Positions 1 to 8,766 of a stretch of 64,000 nucleotides of DNA are shown one piece after another; positions within the stretch are counted from its first letter, which is position 1; each line of letters starts with the position of its first letter. The notes under the pieces were generated by a model that was not told the DNA's origin, ran no database searches, and saw only the letters and a list, made by a program, of their open reading frames with translations. The stretch is from positions 1 to 64,000 of the forward strand of contig CAZJFS010000003.1 of NCBI GenBank assembly GCA_964545075.1, read 5' to 3'. Origin of the DNA: DAOPXV01 sp035352535. Lineage in GTDB: Bacteria; Muiribacteriota; UBA9980. A program made the position numbers and the translations under genes.

Positions 1-1
1 A

Positions 2-355
2 CAGGCCACGATATTAAGCGGGCAGCAAGGGCCGCCGCAGAATGTACAGCCGGTGAAATTTTCGTCTCTCAATGTCGGCACGCCCGCTGGCGCTTCGTCG
101 AACATCGAACTTTTACTTGACGTTCCGCTCACTCTGACGGTTGAACTCGGACGTACGAAGATGCTTATTAAGGAGATACTTGAACTTACGGCCGGATCGA
201 TCGTCGAGCTGGATAAGATAGCGGGCGAATCTATCGATGTTTTGATTAACAACAAACTCGTGGCGAAAGGCGAAGTAGTCGTTATAGATGAAAATTTCGG
301 CATAAGAATAACCAATATAATAAGCCCGCACGAACGTCTTCAGAGTTTAAAATAA
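2..355 (+). CDS. fliN: Flagellar motor switch protein FliN, C-terminal part (5' end outside window)
   Basis: The reading frame is open from base 2 without a stop, so this is the 3' part of a longer gene; the GTG at 53 is internal. The visible part starts with a Pro/Gln-rich linker and VQPV, then the SpoA-type beta domain typical of FliN/FliY (LLLDVPLTLTVELGRTK, ending RITNIISPHERL). FliN forms the lower C-ring of the motor switch and docks the export ATPase complex. fliO follows one base after the stop, the usual fliN-fliO-fliP order. Whether the missing N-terminus carries a FliY/CheC-like domain cannot be seen. Confidence 0.93.
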   Translation, partial: QATILSGQQGPPQNVQPVKFSSLNVGTPAGASSNIELLLDVPLTLTVELGRTKMLIKEILELTAGSIVELDKIAGESIDVLINNKLVAKGEVVVIDENFGIRITNIISPHERLQSLK

Positions 356-356
356 A

Positions 357-872
357 ATGAACTATAACAAAAAATCAAGCTTCAATATTATATTTGAATA
401 TTGTAGGGGGCTTTTATTAAGCGCCCCTACAATATTTTTAGTTCTTGCATGTCCGATATCGCTTTTAGCTCAGGGCACGGCAGAAGTTTCCAGCTACAAA
501 CAGCCGGTATCAAATTTTAATTTTGATTTTACTTCTACGCTTATCAAATTCACCGTAGCCACCATCGTTTGTATAGTGATCCTGGTGGCGTTCAAAAAAT
601 ATGCTCTTAAAAGCCCCTTCTATGGCAAGGAAAGCGGCAACATCAAAATATTCGATTATAAAATGATCGCTCCCGGCAAATATATTTATGTCGTCGAAAT
701 ATTCGAACATATTTATATACTTGGACTTGCGAATGACAATATAACTAAAATATCCGAAATACGTGAGAAAGAGATCATCGATACCATCCGCCTTAAAACT
801 GACAGCAATATAAAAGGGAAACTCTTTTCAGAATATCTTCAAAAATTCATGCCTACCGAAAAAAACAATTGA
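357..872 (+). CDS. fliO: Flagellar biosynthesis protein FliO
   Basis: A 171-residue membrane protein between fliN and fliP. It has an N-terminal hydrophobic or signal-like stretch (about residues 18-38), a single membrane segment near 62-80 (KFTVATIVCIVILVAF) and a small cytoplasmic basic beta domain. This is the FliO pattern: an assembly helper for the FliP/FliQ/FliR export gate. FliO is poorly conserved in sequence, so position carries much of the call. A perfect 13-bp inverted repeat lies inside the coding sequence and encodes part of the N-terminal hydrophobic region (see the repeat at 397-436). The stop codon overlaps the -35 box of a promoter reading into fliP. Confidence 0.85.
   Translation: MNYNKKSSFNIIFEYCRGLLLSAPTIFLVLACPISLLAQGTAEVSSYKQPVSNFNFDFTSTLIKFTVATIVCIVILVAFKKYALKSPFYGKESGNIKIFDYKMIAPGKYIYVVEIFEHIYILGLANDNITKISEIREKEIIDTIRLKTDSNIKGKLFSEYLQKFMPTEKNN
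397..436. repeat. Perfect 13-bp palindrome inside fliO
   Basis: AATATTGTAGGGG at 397-409 is exactly mirrored by CCCCTACAATATT at 424-436 around a 14-nt loop. It is in frame within fliO and encodes residues around EYCRG to SAPTIF. GTAGGGGC/GCCCCTAC-cored palindromes recur as dispersed elements in various bacterial genomes, so this may be an exapted REP- or MITE-like element. I see no second copy in this window. Confidence 0.7.
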
Positions 873-897
873 CATTTTTTTTCTTATTTAGTAAAAT
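869..897 (+). promoter_or_regulatory. Sigma70-type promoter upstream of fliP
   Basis: TTGACA (869-874), a 17-bp T-rich spacer and TAAAAT (892-897). The -35 box overlaps the fliO stop codon, so fliP-fliQ-fliR-flhB-flhA can probably be transcribed separately from fliN-fliO. The predicted leader is about 100 nt and ends in a good GGAGG at 990-994. Confidence 0.62.
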
Positions 898-1004
898 CTT
901 TCCATTGGCGTTATGTAAACCTATCCCGCCGGTCAAATTGATCAGATATAAATATATTTAATAATATTATTCCGGGAAGTGTACGTTAGTGGAGGTCATA
1001 TTTT

Positions 1005-1871
1005 ATGCTGCAATTTAGTTTGCGGCGTTATCTTTTGTGTGTTCTGCTTTTTTTCGCGTGCGCGCTATTTATAATGGCTGGCATTTCGTCTAACGCTTTT
1101 GCCCAGAACGGAAATCAGGGCGCTAAAAACGTCAGGCAGCAACAGGCCGGTCGCGTCGCTCCCGATCTGGCGGCTTTTAATACCGGCGAGGTTTTTTCGG
1201 TCCCGCGCATAAATTTTGGCATCTCACCCTCTAATACACCCGAAGACGTTTCCGTATCTCTTCAGATAATAATACTTTTAACCGTCCTTTCGCTTGCGCC
1301 GTCCATACTTGTTATGGCTACGGCCTTTACACGCATCGTTATCGTCCTTTCTTTCGTCAGAAGGGCGCTCGCCACGCAGCAGTTGCCTTCAAATCAGATA
1401 CTGGTAGGCATATCGCTCATCCTCACTTTTTTTGTTATGGCGCCCACGTTTGCCGAAATAAACACTAAAAGCGTCCAGCCTTATTTTCAACGTCAGATAA
1501 CGCAGGTCGAAGCCATAACCAGGGCTTCCGGATCCCTGCGCGATTTTATGCTCAAGCAGACGCAGGAATCCGACCTGAGTCTTTTTATAAGCTTGGTCAG
1601 AAACCATAAATATGAAAAAAAATCGGAAGTTCCTTTTTATGTGGTAATGCCGGCCTTCGTTCTTTCGGAAATGAAAATAGCCTTCGAAATGGGAATAGTT
1701 ATATTTCTTCCATTTCTGGTGATAGATATGGTGGTGGCCTCGATATTGATGTCTATGGGCATGATGATGCTTCCGCCCGTAATGATATCCCTGCCGTTCA
1801 AGATACTTGTGTTCGTTCTCGCTGACGGCTGGCACCTTATAATAAAGTCTCTGGTATCAAGTTTTGCGTAA
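1005..1871 (+). CDS. fliP: Flagellar export gate protein FliP
   Basis: 288 residues. A cleavable signal peptide (about 1-34, ending NAFAQ) is followed by a short disordered linker and the FliP core. The core has a first hydrophobic pair near 85-150 (LAPSILVMATAFTRIVIVLS is the classic FliP signature), a periplasmic loop containing KSVQPYF, and a C-terminal membrane pair (IDMVVASILMSMGMMMLPPV, then LPFKILVFVLADGW). FliP is the major subunit of the export gate in the flagellar type III secretion system. The start is fixed by GGAGG eleven bases upstream. fliQ follows 13 bases later. Confidence 0.97.
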   Translation: MLQFSLRRYLLCVLLFFACALFIMAGISSNAFAQNGNQGAKNVRQQQAGRVAPDLAAFNTGEVFSVPRINFGISPSNTPEDVSVSLQIIILLTVLSLAPSILVMATAFTRIVIVLSFVRRALATQQLPSNQILVGISLILTFFVMAPTFAEINTKSVQPYFQRQITQVEAITRASGSLRDFMLKQTQESDLSLFISLVRNHKYEKKSEVPFYVVMPAFVLSEMKIAFEMGIVIFLPFLVIDMVVASILMSMGMMMLPPVMISLPFKILVFVLADGWHLIIKSLVSSFA

Positions 1872-1884
1872 GGCGGTTTACTAG

Positions 1885-2157
1885 ATGGACGAAAGAGTTA
1901 TAGTCGAACTTATCGTTAATTCCATATATGTGACGCTGATAGTATCCGCGCCAATAATTCTGGTCAGCCTTATTGTCGGCGTGTTCGTGTCGGTTCTTCA
2001 AACGGCGTTTTCGATACAGGAACAAACGTTGAGCTTCGTACCCAAAATTTTAGCTATAAGTCTGTCATGCGTTGTTTTTGGAAATTGGATGCTTCGTTTC
2101 ATCGTGGATTACAGCAGGGATATTTTTATTAATATGGCAAAGCTGGTTTTAAAGTGA
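1885..2157 (+). CDS. fliQ: Flagellar export gate protein FliQ
   Basis: 90 residues with two long membrane helices, about 11-37 and 50-75. The second half contains the typical QTAFSIQEQTLSFVPKI loop of FliQ. FliQ packs around the FliP/FliR core of the export gate in the inner membrane. The length is exactly that of the family. Its stop overlaps the GTG start of fliR by four bases (GTGA), which indicates translational coupling. Confidence 0.96.
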   Translation: MDERVIVELIVNSIYVTLIVSAPIILVSLIVGVFVSVLQTAFSIQEQTLSFVPKILAISLSCVVFGNWMLRFIVDYSRDIFINMAKLVLK

Positions 2158-2936
2158 GCATGTCGGTTTTTGAATATATCGAGACATATTTTCTTCTTCT
2201 CATGAGAGTGGCGGGAGTTTTCAGTTCGGCTCCCATAATCGGATCTGAAACTATGCCCGTGCAGGTCAGGCTTGCCGCGGCATTTATTTTTTCACTGATA
2301 TTGCTTCCCGTTCAGGCGCAAATATCCGGCGTGGTCCATATTCCTGGCGAAACCGCTCTTTTTGCGCTTGTAGTCGTTAAAGAGGTTCTTCTGGGAATAC
2401 TTCTTGGGTATATGGCTAATTTCACCATTGAAGGAATAAAGCTGGCCGGCGAAGTAATAGGAATGCAGCTTGGTTTTGGAATTGTTTCCGTCATTGATCC
2501 TGAATCGCAGCAGGAAGAATCCATAATCGGAAGTTTAAATTTCATGATTTTCATTATGGTTTTTCTTATGGTGAACGGTCATCAGATGCTGGTGCGGGCC
2601 GTCGCTCAAAGCCTTGAGATAGTCCCTTTGGGTCTGATCCGCTATTCCAACAGCTTTGTCGCGGAGATCATGGATAAAGCGCCGCAGTTTATTATAGTGA
2701 GTTTTAAGATCGCGACGCCGGTAATATTGCCGGTAATAATAGTAACAATAGTTCTGGGCATAATTTCAAAGGCCGTTCCAAGATTCGAGGTGTTTTTAAT
2801 AAGCTTTCCAGTCAATATAACGCTCGGCTTCCTGGTCTTTATTTTTTATATGCCCGACCTGGTAAGGTATATAAGTTATTTGATATATTCCGGTATTTTT
2901 GATGAAATAACAAGGATGCTGTACATTTTAAAATGA
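2154..2936 (+). CDS. fliR: Flagellar export gate protein FliR
   Basis: 260 residues and about six hydrophobic segments. It shows FliR landmarks: an early RVAGVFSSAPIIG segment, a KEVLLGILLGY loop in the middle and AVPRFEVFLISFPVNITLGF near the C-terminus. FliR is the single-copy subunit that completes the FliP5-FliQ4-FliR1 export gate. The start GTG at 2154 overlaps the fliQ stop; an ATG two codons later (2160) is an alternative. The stop overlaps the flhB start (ATGA), so fliQ, fliR and flhB are tightly coupled. Confidence 0.96.
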   Translation: MSMSVFEYIETYFLLLMRVAGVFSSAPIIGSETMPVQVRLAAAFIFSLILLPVQAQISGVVHIPGETALFALVVVKEVLLGILLGYMANFTIEGIKLAGEVIGMQLGFGIVSVIDPESQQEESIIGSLNFMIFIMVFLMVNGHQMLVRAVAQSLEIVPLGLIRYSNSFVAEIMDKAPQFIIVSFKIATPVILPVIIVTIVLGIISKAVPRFEVFLISFPVNITLGFLVFIFYMPDLVRYISYLIYSGIFDEITRMLYILK

Positions 2937-4132
2937 ACAAAAGAAAAAAGAAAAATTTAATAACCGGTCCGGGCGGCGAAGCGACGTTATACGGTATGGC
3001 CTGTCGTGAAGCTCGCTCTATTTTATACTTGCCCGGTTCGGAAATTAAATTTGACCTGCAGCTTTTCGCGGATGATTCGCCGACGGGTCAGCGTACCGAG
3101 GAAGCCACGCAGCATAGAAGAGAGCTTGCCAGAAAAGAAGGCAACGTAGCCAAATCAATGGATCTTACGGGAATGGTTACGTTGCTTTTTGCTTTCACGT
3201 CCGCCTATTATTCAAGCGGTTACATAATAAACCAGACAAGGCAGTACTTCATATCTCAGTATTCCAGTATGGGCGTAAGGTTCGATGAACTGACCTTGAA
3301 CAGCGCGATAATACAATTTATGACGGTTTTTTTTCTGTCGATAATTCCGATATTGTTATGCTCGGTGTTCGGCGCCATAGCGATATGCTATTATCAGGTT
3401 GGTTTTGAATACACTCTGGAACCGCTTATGTTTAACGTCGGGCACATGAATCCCGTTAACGGCTTCACGAAGATGATTTCATGGCAGCCGGTTTTCGAGT
3501 TTTTTAAGTCATTCGGAAAAGTGCTGCTGGTGGCTTATCTTCCGTATAGCTTTTTCAAGGCGAACCTCATACAATTCCCAAAATTTCTTGGAATGGAGAC
3601 CGAACAGATAGTGGCGGCGGCCGGTCCGCTGATTTTCGATCTCGGGATAAAAGTGCTTATGGCGATGCTTCTCATGGCCGTAATCGATTATTATTATCAG
3701 CACACGCGTTATGAGCGCAGCATAATGATGTCCAAGTATGACCTTCAGCAGGAATATAAGCAGATGGAAGGAAATCCTCAGTTAAAGCAGGAATTGAGAA
3801 GACGCGCCAGAAAAATAGCGTCGGGGCAAATGCTTAAGCAGGTTCCGAAGGCAAAAGTCGTAATAACCAACCCTACGCATTTCGCCGTGGCTCTTGCCTA
3901 TGAAAAGGACACGCCGGGCGGGGCTCCGGTGGTAGTCGCGAAGGGAACGGATTTTATCGCGCAAAAAATCAAGGAAATAGCCAGGGAAAATAACATAGTT
4001 ATCGTTGAAAACAAACCTCTCGCAAGAGGATTATATGACAGCGCGGAAATCGGCGAACAAATACCCGATGAATTTTTTACCGCGGTGGCGGGAGTGCTCG
4101 CGTTCGTTTACAGGCAGCAGAAAAAATATTAA
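2933..4132 (+). CDS. flhB: Flagellar export switch protein FlhB
   Basis: 399 residues. An N-terminal extension of about 37 residues, rich in Lys/Arg at its start, precedes the usual FlhB beginning (FDLQLFADDS, then RTEEATQHRRELARKEGNVAKS). Four membrane segments follow to about residue 265, then the cytoplasmic domain with the self-cleavage motif N313-P314-T315-H316. Cleavage between N and P switches export from rod/hook to filament substrates. The ATG at 2933 overlaps the fliR stop, which supports this start; an internal start would remove much of the extension. It is longer than most FlhB (about 350-380). Confidence 0.96.
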   Translation: MNKRKKKNLITGPGGEATLYGMACREARSILYLPGSEIKFDLQLFADDSPTGQRTEEATQHRRELARKEGNVAKSMDLTGMVTLLFAFTSAYYSSGYIINQTRQYFISQYSSMGVRFDELTLNSAIIQFMTVFFLSIIPILLCSVFGAIAICYYQVGFEYTLEPLMFNVGHMNPVNGFTKMISWQPVFEFFKSFGKVLLVAYLPYSFFKANLIQFPKFLGMETEQIVAAAGPLIFDLGIKVLMAMLLMAVIDYYYQHTRYERSIMMSKYDLQQEYKQMEGNPQLKQELRRRARKIASGQMLKQVPKAKVVITNPTHFAVALAYEKDTPGGAPVVVAKGTDFIAQKIKEIARENNIVIVENKPLARGLYDSAEIGEQIPDEFFTAVAGVLAFVYRQQKKY

Positions 4133-4153
4133 TTTGTCCGGAGAAAAGCTAGG

Positions 4154-6235
4154 ATGCCAACATTTTTAGAAGTTCCGATGGCGGAAATATTAAAACGGAT
4201 GGATCTTATCGTTACTATCGCGGTAGTGGCCGTGGTATTAATGATAATCGTTCCGCTTCCGACCGTTCTGCTTGACTTATTCCTGGCGTTTAACATAACC
4301 GTATCGATGGTAATACTTTTGATAAGCATGTATACCAAAAATTCGCTGGAGTTTTCGATCTTTCCATCGGTGCTTCTTATAACGACGCTTTTGCGTCTGG
4401 CTTTAAATATTTCATCCACCAGGCTCATTCTTCTTTACGGAAATAAATTCGACGGTCAGGTCATAAAAGCTTTTGGAAATTTCGTCGTCGGCGGAAATTA
4501 CGTCGTAGGTATAGTAATATTTCTTATAATAACGGTCATACAGTTTATAGTAATAACCAAAGGCGCGGGTCGCGTGGCCGAAGTCGCAGCCAGGTTCACT
4601 CTCGACGCGATGCCGGGTAAACAGATGAGCATCGACGCCGATCTTAATGCCGGAGTAATCAACGACGAAGACGCCAGAAAAAGAAGGACCAATCTTCAAA
4701 GAGAGGCTGACTTTTATGGCGCCATGGACGGCGCCTCGAAATTCGTCCAGGGGGATGCCGTGGCGGGTATCGTTATTGCACTCATAAACATTTGCGCGGG
4801 ATTCGTTATTGGCGTTTTTCAACATGGACTGACGATGACCGAGTCGGCTTCGGTTTTTACTCTTCTTACGGTCGGCGACGGCCTGGTAAGCCAGGTTCCG
4901 GCATTATTGATATCATCCGCGACCGGTATCATCGTTACGCGCTCCTCGTCGGAGGCAAACCTCGGAGCCAACATATCGCAACAGATGTTTCGCGATTCCC
5001 GCGTTCTTGGTATTTCAGCCGGTGCAATGCTGGCTCTGGGACTTATGCCCGGGCTTCCTAAATTCGTATTCATATTTCTCGCATCCGTTATGGGCGCCGG
5101 AGCTTATTTTATAAATGAAAGCCAGCAGAAGGGGCAGGTGGCCGAGGTCGAAAAGAAGAAGGAAGAGGATGAGGAAAAGCAGCGCAAGCCTGAAAACGTA
5201 GCTTCGCTTCTTGTTACGGACCCGATAGAACTTGAGATAGGCTATGGCCTTGTTTCGTTGGTTTCTAAAACCGACGGCGGCATACTTGAAAGGATACATC
5301 TTTTAAGAAAGCAGATTGCATTAGAGATAGGTCTTATCGTTCCGCCGATAAGGATACGCGATAATATCCAGCTGAAGCCCGAAAGCTACGTAATAAAGAT
5401 CAAGGGAACCGAGGTGGCTAAAAATGAGCTTATGGCCGGCCATTATCTTGCCATGGGCGGCGGTCAGGGATATGAAATACCCGGAATACAGACGATCGAT
5501 CCCGCTTTCGGCGTCAAGGCCGTCTGGATAACGGAATCTCAACGTGAGCAGGCGGAAATGGCAGGATATATGGTAGCCGATGTTTCGCTGGTCCTGGCGA
5601 CGCATATTCAGGAAGTCATAAAGAAACATGCGCGCGAGATCCTCGGCCGAGCCGAAGTAAAGACCATAATAGACACCTTGAAGGAGGCCAATCCCGATCT
5701 CGTCAACGAGATAATATCGCCGGACGCCATAAGCCTCGGCACCTTGCAGAAGGTGCTTCAGAATCTTCTGGAAGAGAACATTTCCATCAGAAATATGCTG
5801 CTCATATTAGAGGCGCTCGGAGAGTCGGTCGAATACAAAAACGATATCGACGTATTGACCGAGCAGGTACGCTGGGCTCTTGCCCGCCAGATTTCGCAGC
5901 AGCTGCTCGGGTCTGAAAGTTCAATAAACGTTATAACCATTGATCCGGAACTTGAGGACAAGCTGATATCTTCCCTGCAGCGCTCGGATAAAACCATATA
6001 CATGTCGCTTGATCCGCAGACTTCTCAACGCGTAGCCCAGAGCGCTTCCGAGCAGGTAAATATCGCAAGGACTAACGGCATACATCCGATAATTCTTGTC
6101 GCGCCAGGTATAAGGCCATATTTCAGACGCTTTTTGATAAGGTCCTCTCCTAATTTTAGTGGGGTGTCGGTAATTTCGCATAACGAAATAGATCAGAGCG
6201 TAGAGTTACGCGCGATAGGTATGATATCCGCGTAA
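4154..6235 (+). CDS. flhA: Flagellar export gate/chaperone receptor FlhA
   Basis: 693 residues, the normal FlhA length. The N-terminal half has about eight membrane helices and includes the FHIPEP-family signature LRLALNISSTRLIL. The cytoplasmic loop has the usual DAMPGKQMSIDADLNAG stretch. After an acidic/lysine-rich linker (about 330-350), the C-terminal domain forms the nonameric ring that receives chaperone-substrate complexes. A GGAG motif lies 11 bases upstream. It is the last gene of the export run; a 120-base AT-rich gap with a new promoter separates it from flhG. Confidence 0.97.
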   Translation: MPTFLEVPMAEILKRMDLIVTIAVVAVVLMIIVPLPTVLLDLFLAFNITVSMVILLISMYTKNSLEFSIFPSVLLITTLLRLALNISSTRLILLYGNKFDGQVIKAFGNFVVGGNYVVGIVIFLIITVIQFIVITKGAGRVAEVAARFTLDAMPGKQMSIDADLNAGVINDEDARKRRTNLQREADFYGAMDGASKFVQGDAVAGIVIALINICAGFVIGVFQHGLTMTESASVFTLLTVGDGLVSQVPALLISSATGIIVTRSSSEANLGANISQQMFRDSRVLGISAGAMLALGLMPGLPKFVFIFLASVMGAGAYFINESQQKGQVAEVEKKKEEDEEKQRKPENVASLLVTDPIELEIGYGLVSLVSKTDGGILERIHLLRKQIALEIGLIVPPIRIRDNIQLKPESYVIKIKGTEVAKNELMAGHYLAMGGGQGYEIPGIQTIDPAFGVKAVWITESQREQAEMAGYMVADVSLVLATHIQEVIKKHAREILGRAEVKTIIDTLKEANPDLVNEIISPDAISLGTLQKVLQNLLEENISIRNMLLILEALGESVEYKNDIDVLTEQVRWALARQISQQLLGSESSINVITIDPELEDKLISSLQRSDKTIYMSLDPQTSQRVAQSASEQVNIARTNGIHPIILVAPGIRPYFRRFLIRSSPNFSGVSVISHNEIDQSVELRAIGMISA

Positions 6236-6317
6236 GGCGGAATTTGAAAAAATAATTCAGGCGTTTTTTTTCGGCTGAAAAAATATAAAAAAACAGGGTT
6301 TTTATTAACATAAACAC

Positions 6318-6346
6318 TTTACAAAAATTAAAAAAACATTTATAAT
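6318..6346 (+). promoter_or_regulatory. Strong sigma70-type promoter for flhG; nearly leaderless
   Basis: TTTACA (6318-6323), a 17-bp A-rich spacer and a perfect TATAAT (6341-6346). The flhG ATG is at 6356, only about nine bases after the -10 box, and there is no Shine-Dalgarno motif in between. Transcripts from here would carry a leader of only a few bases. Confidence 0.65.
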
Positions 6347-6355
6347 ATTTATGTT

Positions 6356-7381
6356 ATGATTAACCGTGACCAGATATCAAATTTAAGAAAGCTTTTTATC
6401 GAAAATCAGGGCGAATATCTGAAAAAGAACGTTGAAAACAGGCCTTCATCTGAAGTTTTGAATGAAAGCGTTCCCGGACAGATACGCGATCTTCATAAAA
6501 AGATGCTTGCCGAAAAAAACGAAAACAAGCCGGTTTCAATGGCTATTTCGGCAAGATCGATTGCCGTGACTTCCGGAAAGGGTGGCGTCGGCAAGACTAA
6601 TTTCGTGGCGAATCTGGCCATAGCGATGTCAAGGCTCGGGAAAAAGGTCCTTATACTTGATGCTGATCTTGGTCTCGCGAATGTTGACGTGATATACGGA
6701 ATAAGGCCGAAATATAACCTGTATCACGTTATAACTGGTCAGAAAAAAGTTTCGGAAATCATTGTAAGAGGACCAGAGAACGTTCTTTTGATCCCCGGAG
6801 GTTCGGGAATAGCCGAACTCGCCAATATCAATGAGAATGAGCGCCGCCAATTTATATCCGAAATGGACGACCTGGAGCATCAGGTGGATATAATACTAGT
6901 TGACACTTCGGCCGGAATCAACAAAAACGTGCTTTGTTTTTTAAAGGCATGCGCGGAGATCATTTTTATAACCATACCCGAACCGCCCGCGATGACAGAT
7001 GCTTACGCTATAATCAAATCGGTCGCCGCTGACGAGAAATTAACGGAACAGACCATGTCGCTCGTGGTCAACCGCGCGCTTAACCCGACTGAGGCGCAGG
7101 ATGTTTACGGTCGACTTGCCACGGTAAGCAGAAGATTTTTGAATGTTAAACTTGAAAACCTCGGCTATGTTCTTGATGATCGCGCCGTTCCTCTGGCGGT
7201 AAGATCTCAAAAACCTTTCATATACGGCAGCCCTTCATCGAGCGCGGCAAAATGCGTGGAAAGCATAGCTCAAAAATTATTGAATATTAAAAATGAAGGA
7301 ATGGCTTCTCAAACGGCGCTGAACAAGATAGGAGCCGGTGTCTCCTCTTTTTTCAGCAAAATAGGCGAACTTTTTAATTAA
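6356..7381 (+). CDS. flhG: Flagellar number regulator FlhG (MinD/ParA-like ATPase, FleN/YlxH)
   Basis: 341 residues. The N-terminus carries DQ-x3-LR (residues 5-11), matching the FlhG activator motif that stimulates the FlhF GTPase. The deviant Walker A motif is GKGGVGKTN at 74-82, followed by LDADLGLANVD (about 101-111) and a switch-like VDTSAG. The C-terminus ends in a short amphipathic stretch (VSSFFSKIGELFN) suitable as a MinD-type membrane-targeting helix. FlhG controls flagellar number and C-ring assembly together with FlhF. Here flhG precedes flhF, the reverse of the usual order, and seems to have its own promoter and almost no leader. Confidence 0.93.
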   Translation: MINRDQISNLRKLFIENQGEYLKKNVENRPSSEVLNESVPGQIRDLHKKMLAEKNENKPVSMAISARSIAVTSGKGGVGKTNFVANLAIAMSRLGKKVLILDADLGLANVDVIYGIRPKYNLYHVITGQKKVSEIIVRGPENVLLIPGGSGIAELANINENERRQFISEMDDLEHQVDIILVDTSAGINKNVLCFLKACAEIIFITIPEPPAMTDAYAIIKSVAADEKLTEQTMSLVVNRALNPTEAQDVYGRLATVSRRFLNVKLENLGYVLDDRAVPLAVRSQKPFIYGSPSSSAAKCVESIAQKLLNIKNEGMASQTALNKIGAGVSSFFSKIGELFN

Positions 7382-7395
7382 AAGGTGATATTTGA

Positions 7396-8760
7396 ATGGA
7401 AATAGAAAAAACTTATATCGCTGATACGCTTAGCGAAGCAATGAATAAAGCGAGAAGCGAATTCGGCTCGGATTGCAAGCTCATCAGCAAAAGAGTTTTC
7501 AAGGTCGGCGGCATATTAGGCATCGGCGGCACCCAGCGGGTTGAAATAAGGATCGCCATTGACGTCGTTCCTGTTTCAAACCAGGTACAGCAGAAGCCTT
7601 CCCGGAAAATACAGTCGCCTCAAGTTCAAAGGCCCTCCGAATTGCCGGATTATCAGGAGATAGATCCCAGGCAGATTTATGCATCCGGCGGCGAAACCTT
7701 TCCGGCTTCGCCCGTGGCGCGTCAGCAGAGATTTTATTCCGAAAATCAGCAACCGGTTCAGCCTCAGCCCGTTATGCCCGCGCCATCGAAGGACGAAACG
7801 TCTGACAGGCTCCTTCAGCTTATGGCGGCGATGCAGGCCCAGTTAAACAGCCTTTCCGTTCAAATGACCCAGAAAACCGTTGAAAAACCGCAACAGATAC
7901 AACTTGTAAATACGGCAAGGCCTTCCATTTATCCCGGAAAGCTTCAGAGGGCTTTTGAATTGCTTCAGCGTTCCGAATTGTCGGAAAATATAATAAACAA
8001 GATAATGCCTGAGCTTCAGATGATACCTGAAACCAGCAAGGAAGACTGGGACATAATAAAGGAACATTTAAGGGCGAAGATGGCCGGCATAATAAAAATA
8101 TCCGGTCCGATAAGCACCGATAATATAGCGGATAACGTTTCACACGGAGCCGAAAAATTGCCCAAGCTCTTCGCATTCATAGGCACGACGGGTGTCGGAA
8201 AGACGACTACTCTAGCGAAGATAGCCGCTAATCTGGTTTTGAAATCGAAAAAGAAAGTCGTTTTTTTGACGATCGATACATACAGAATAGCCGCGACGCA
8301 GCAACTTGGTGTTTTAGGCGATATCATCGGCATTCCGACTGAAGTCGTTTACAAGGAATCAGACCTGATGCCATGCATTCAGACCCACAGGGACGCCGAT
8401 ATAATTCTTATAGATACGGCGGGCCGAAGTCAGCGCAACAACCTGGAGCTGCTTGATCTGAACAAATATCTCTATCCGGATAAGGACGTCAACATAGAAA
8501 GGCTGCTTGTAATATCTTCCACCACGAAATACAGGGACATGCTCGATATTACGAAAAACTTCGGCAGCAAGGTAAATTTTGACAGGCTTATTTTTACAAA
8601 AACCGACGAATCTACTACGTGGGGCCCGATGTTCAGCCTGGCTGCTGAAACCGGCAAACCCATAACTTATCTGAGCAACGGTCAGAATATTCCGGACGAT
8701 ATAATGCCGGCAGAAACGAATTTCATTATCAAAAAAATAATCGAATACGAGGAAGCGTAA
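7396..8760 (+). CDS. flhF: Flagellar placement GTPase FlhF (SRP family)
   Basis: 454 residues. The start (MEIEKTYIADTLSEAMNKAR-EFG) matches the FlhF B-domain opening. A Pro/Gln-rich linker runs from about 75 to 150, then the N- and G-domains of SRP-type GTPases with P-loop GTTGVGKT (263-270), DTYRIAATQQL, DTAGR at about 340 and TKTDE. FlhF marks the flagellar assembly site. An AAGGTGAT ribosome site lies just upstream, 14 bases after the flhG stop. The linker is longer and more Gln/Pro-rich than in many homologues. Confidence 0.95.
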   Translation: MEIEKTYIADTLSEAMNKARSEFGSDCKLISKRVFKVGGILGIGGTQRVEIRIAIDVVPVSNQVQQKPSRKIQSPQVQRPSELPDYQEIDPRQIYASGGETFPASPVARQQRFYSENQQPVQPQPVMPAPSKDETSDRLLQLMAAMQAQLNSLSVQMTQKTVEKPQQIQLVNTARPSIYPGKLQRAFELLQRSELSENIINKIMPELQMIPETSKEDWDIIKEHLRAKMAGIIKISGPISTDNIADNVSHGAEKLPKLFAFIGTTGVGKTTTLAKIAANLVLKSKKKVVFLTIDTYRIAATQQLGVLGDIIGIPTEVVYKESDLMPCIQTHRDADIILIDTAGRSQRNNLELLDLNKYLYPDKDVNIERLLVISSTTKYRDMLDITKNFGSKVNFDRLIFTKTDESTTWGPMFSLAAETGKPITYLSNGQNIPDDIMPAETNFIIKKIIEYEEA

Positions 8761-8766
8761 GACCGA

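Noticed and set aside
872..1005. Sigma28 or sigma54 flagellar promoter before fliP
   Set aside because: No GCCGATAA- or GG-N10-GC-type boxes were found there; the TTGACA/TAAAAT pair explains the region better.
6236..6317. Terminator after flhA
   Set aside because: T- and A-runs are present but no stable GC stem can be drawn.
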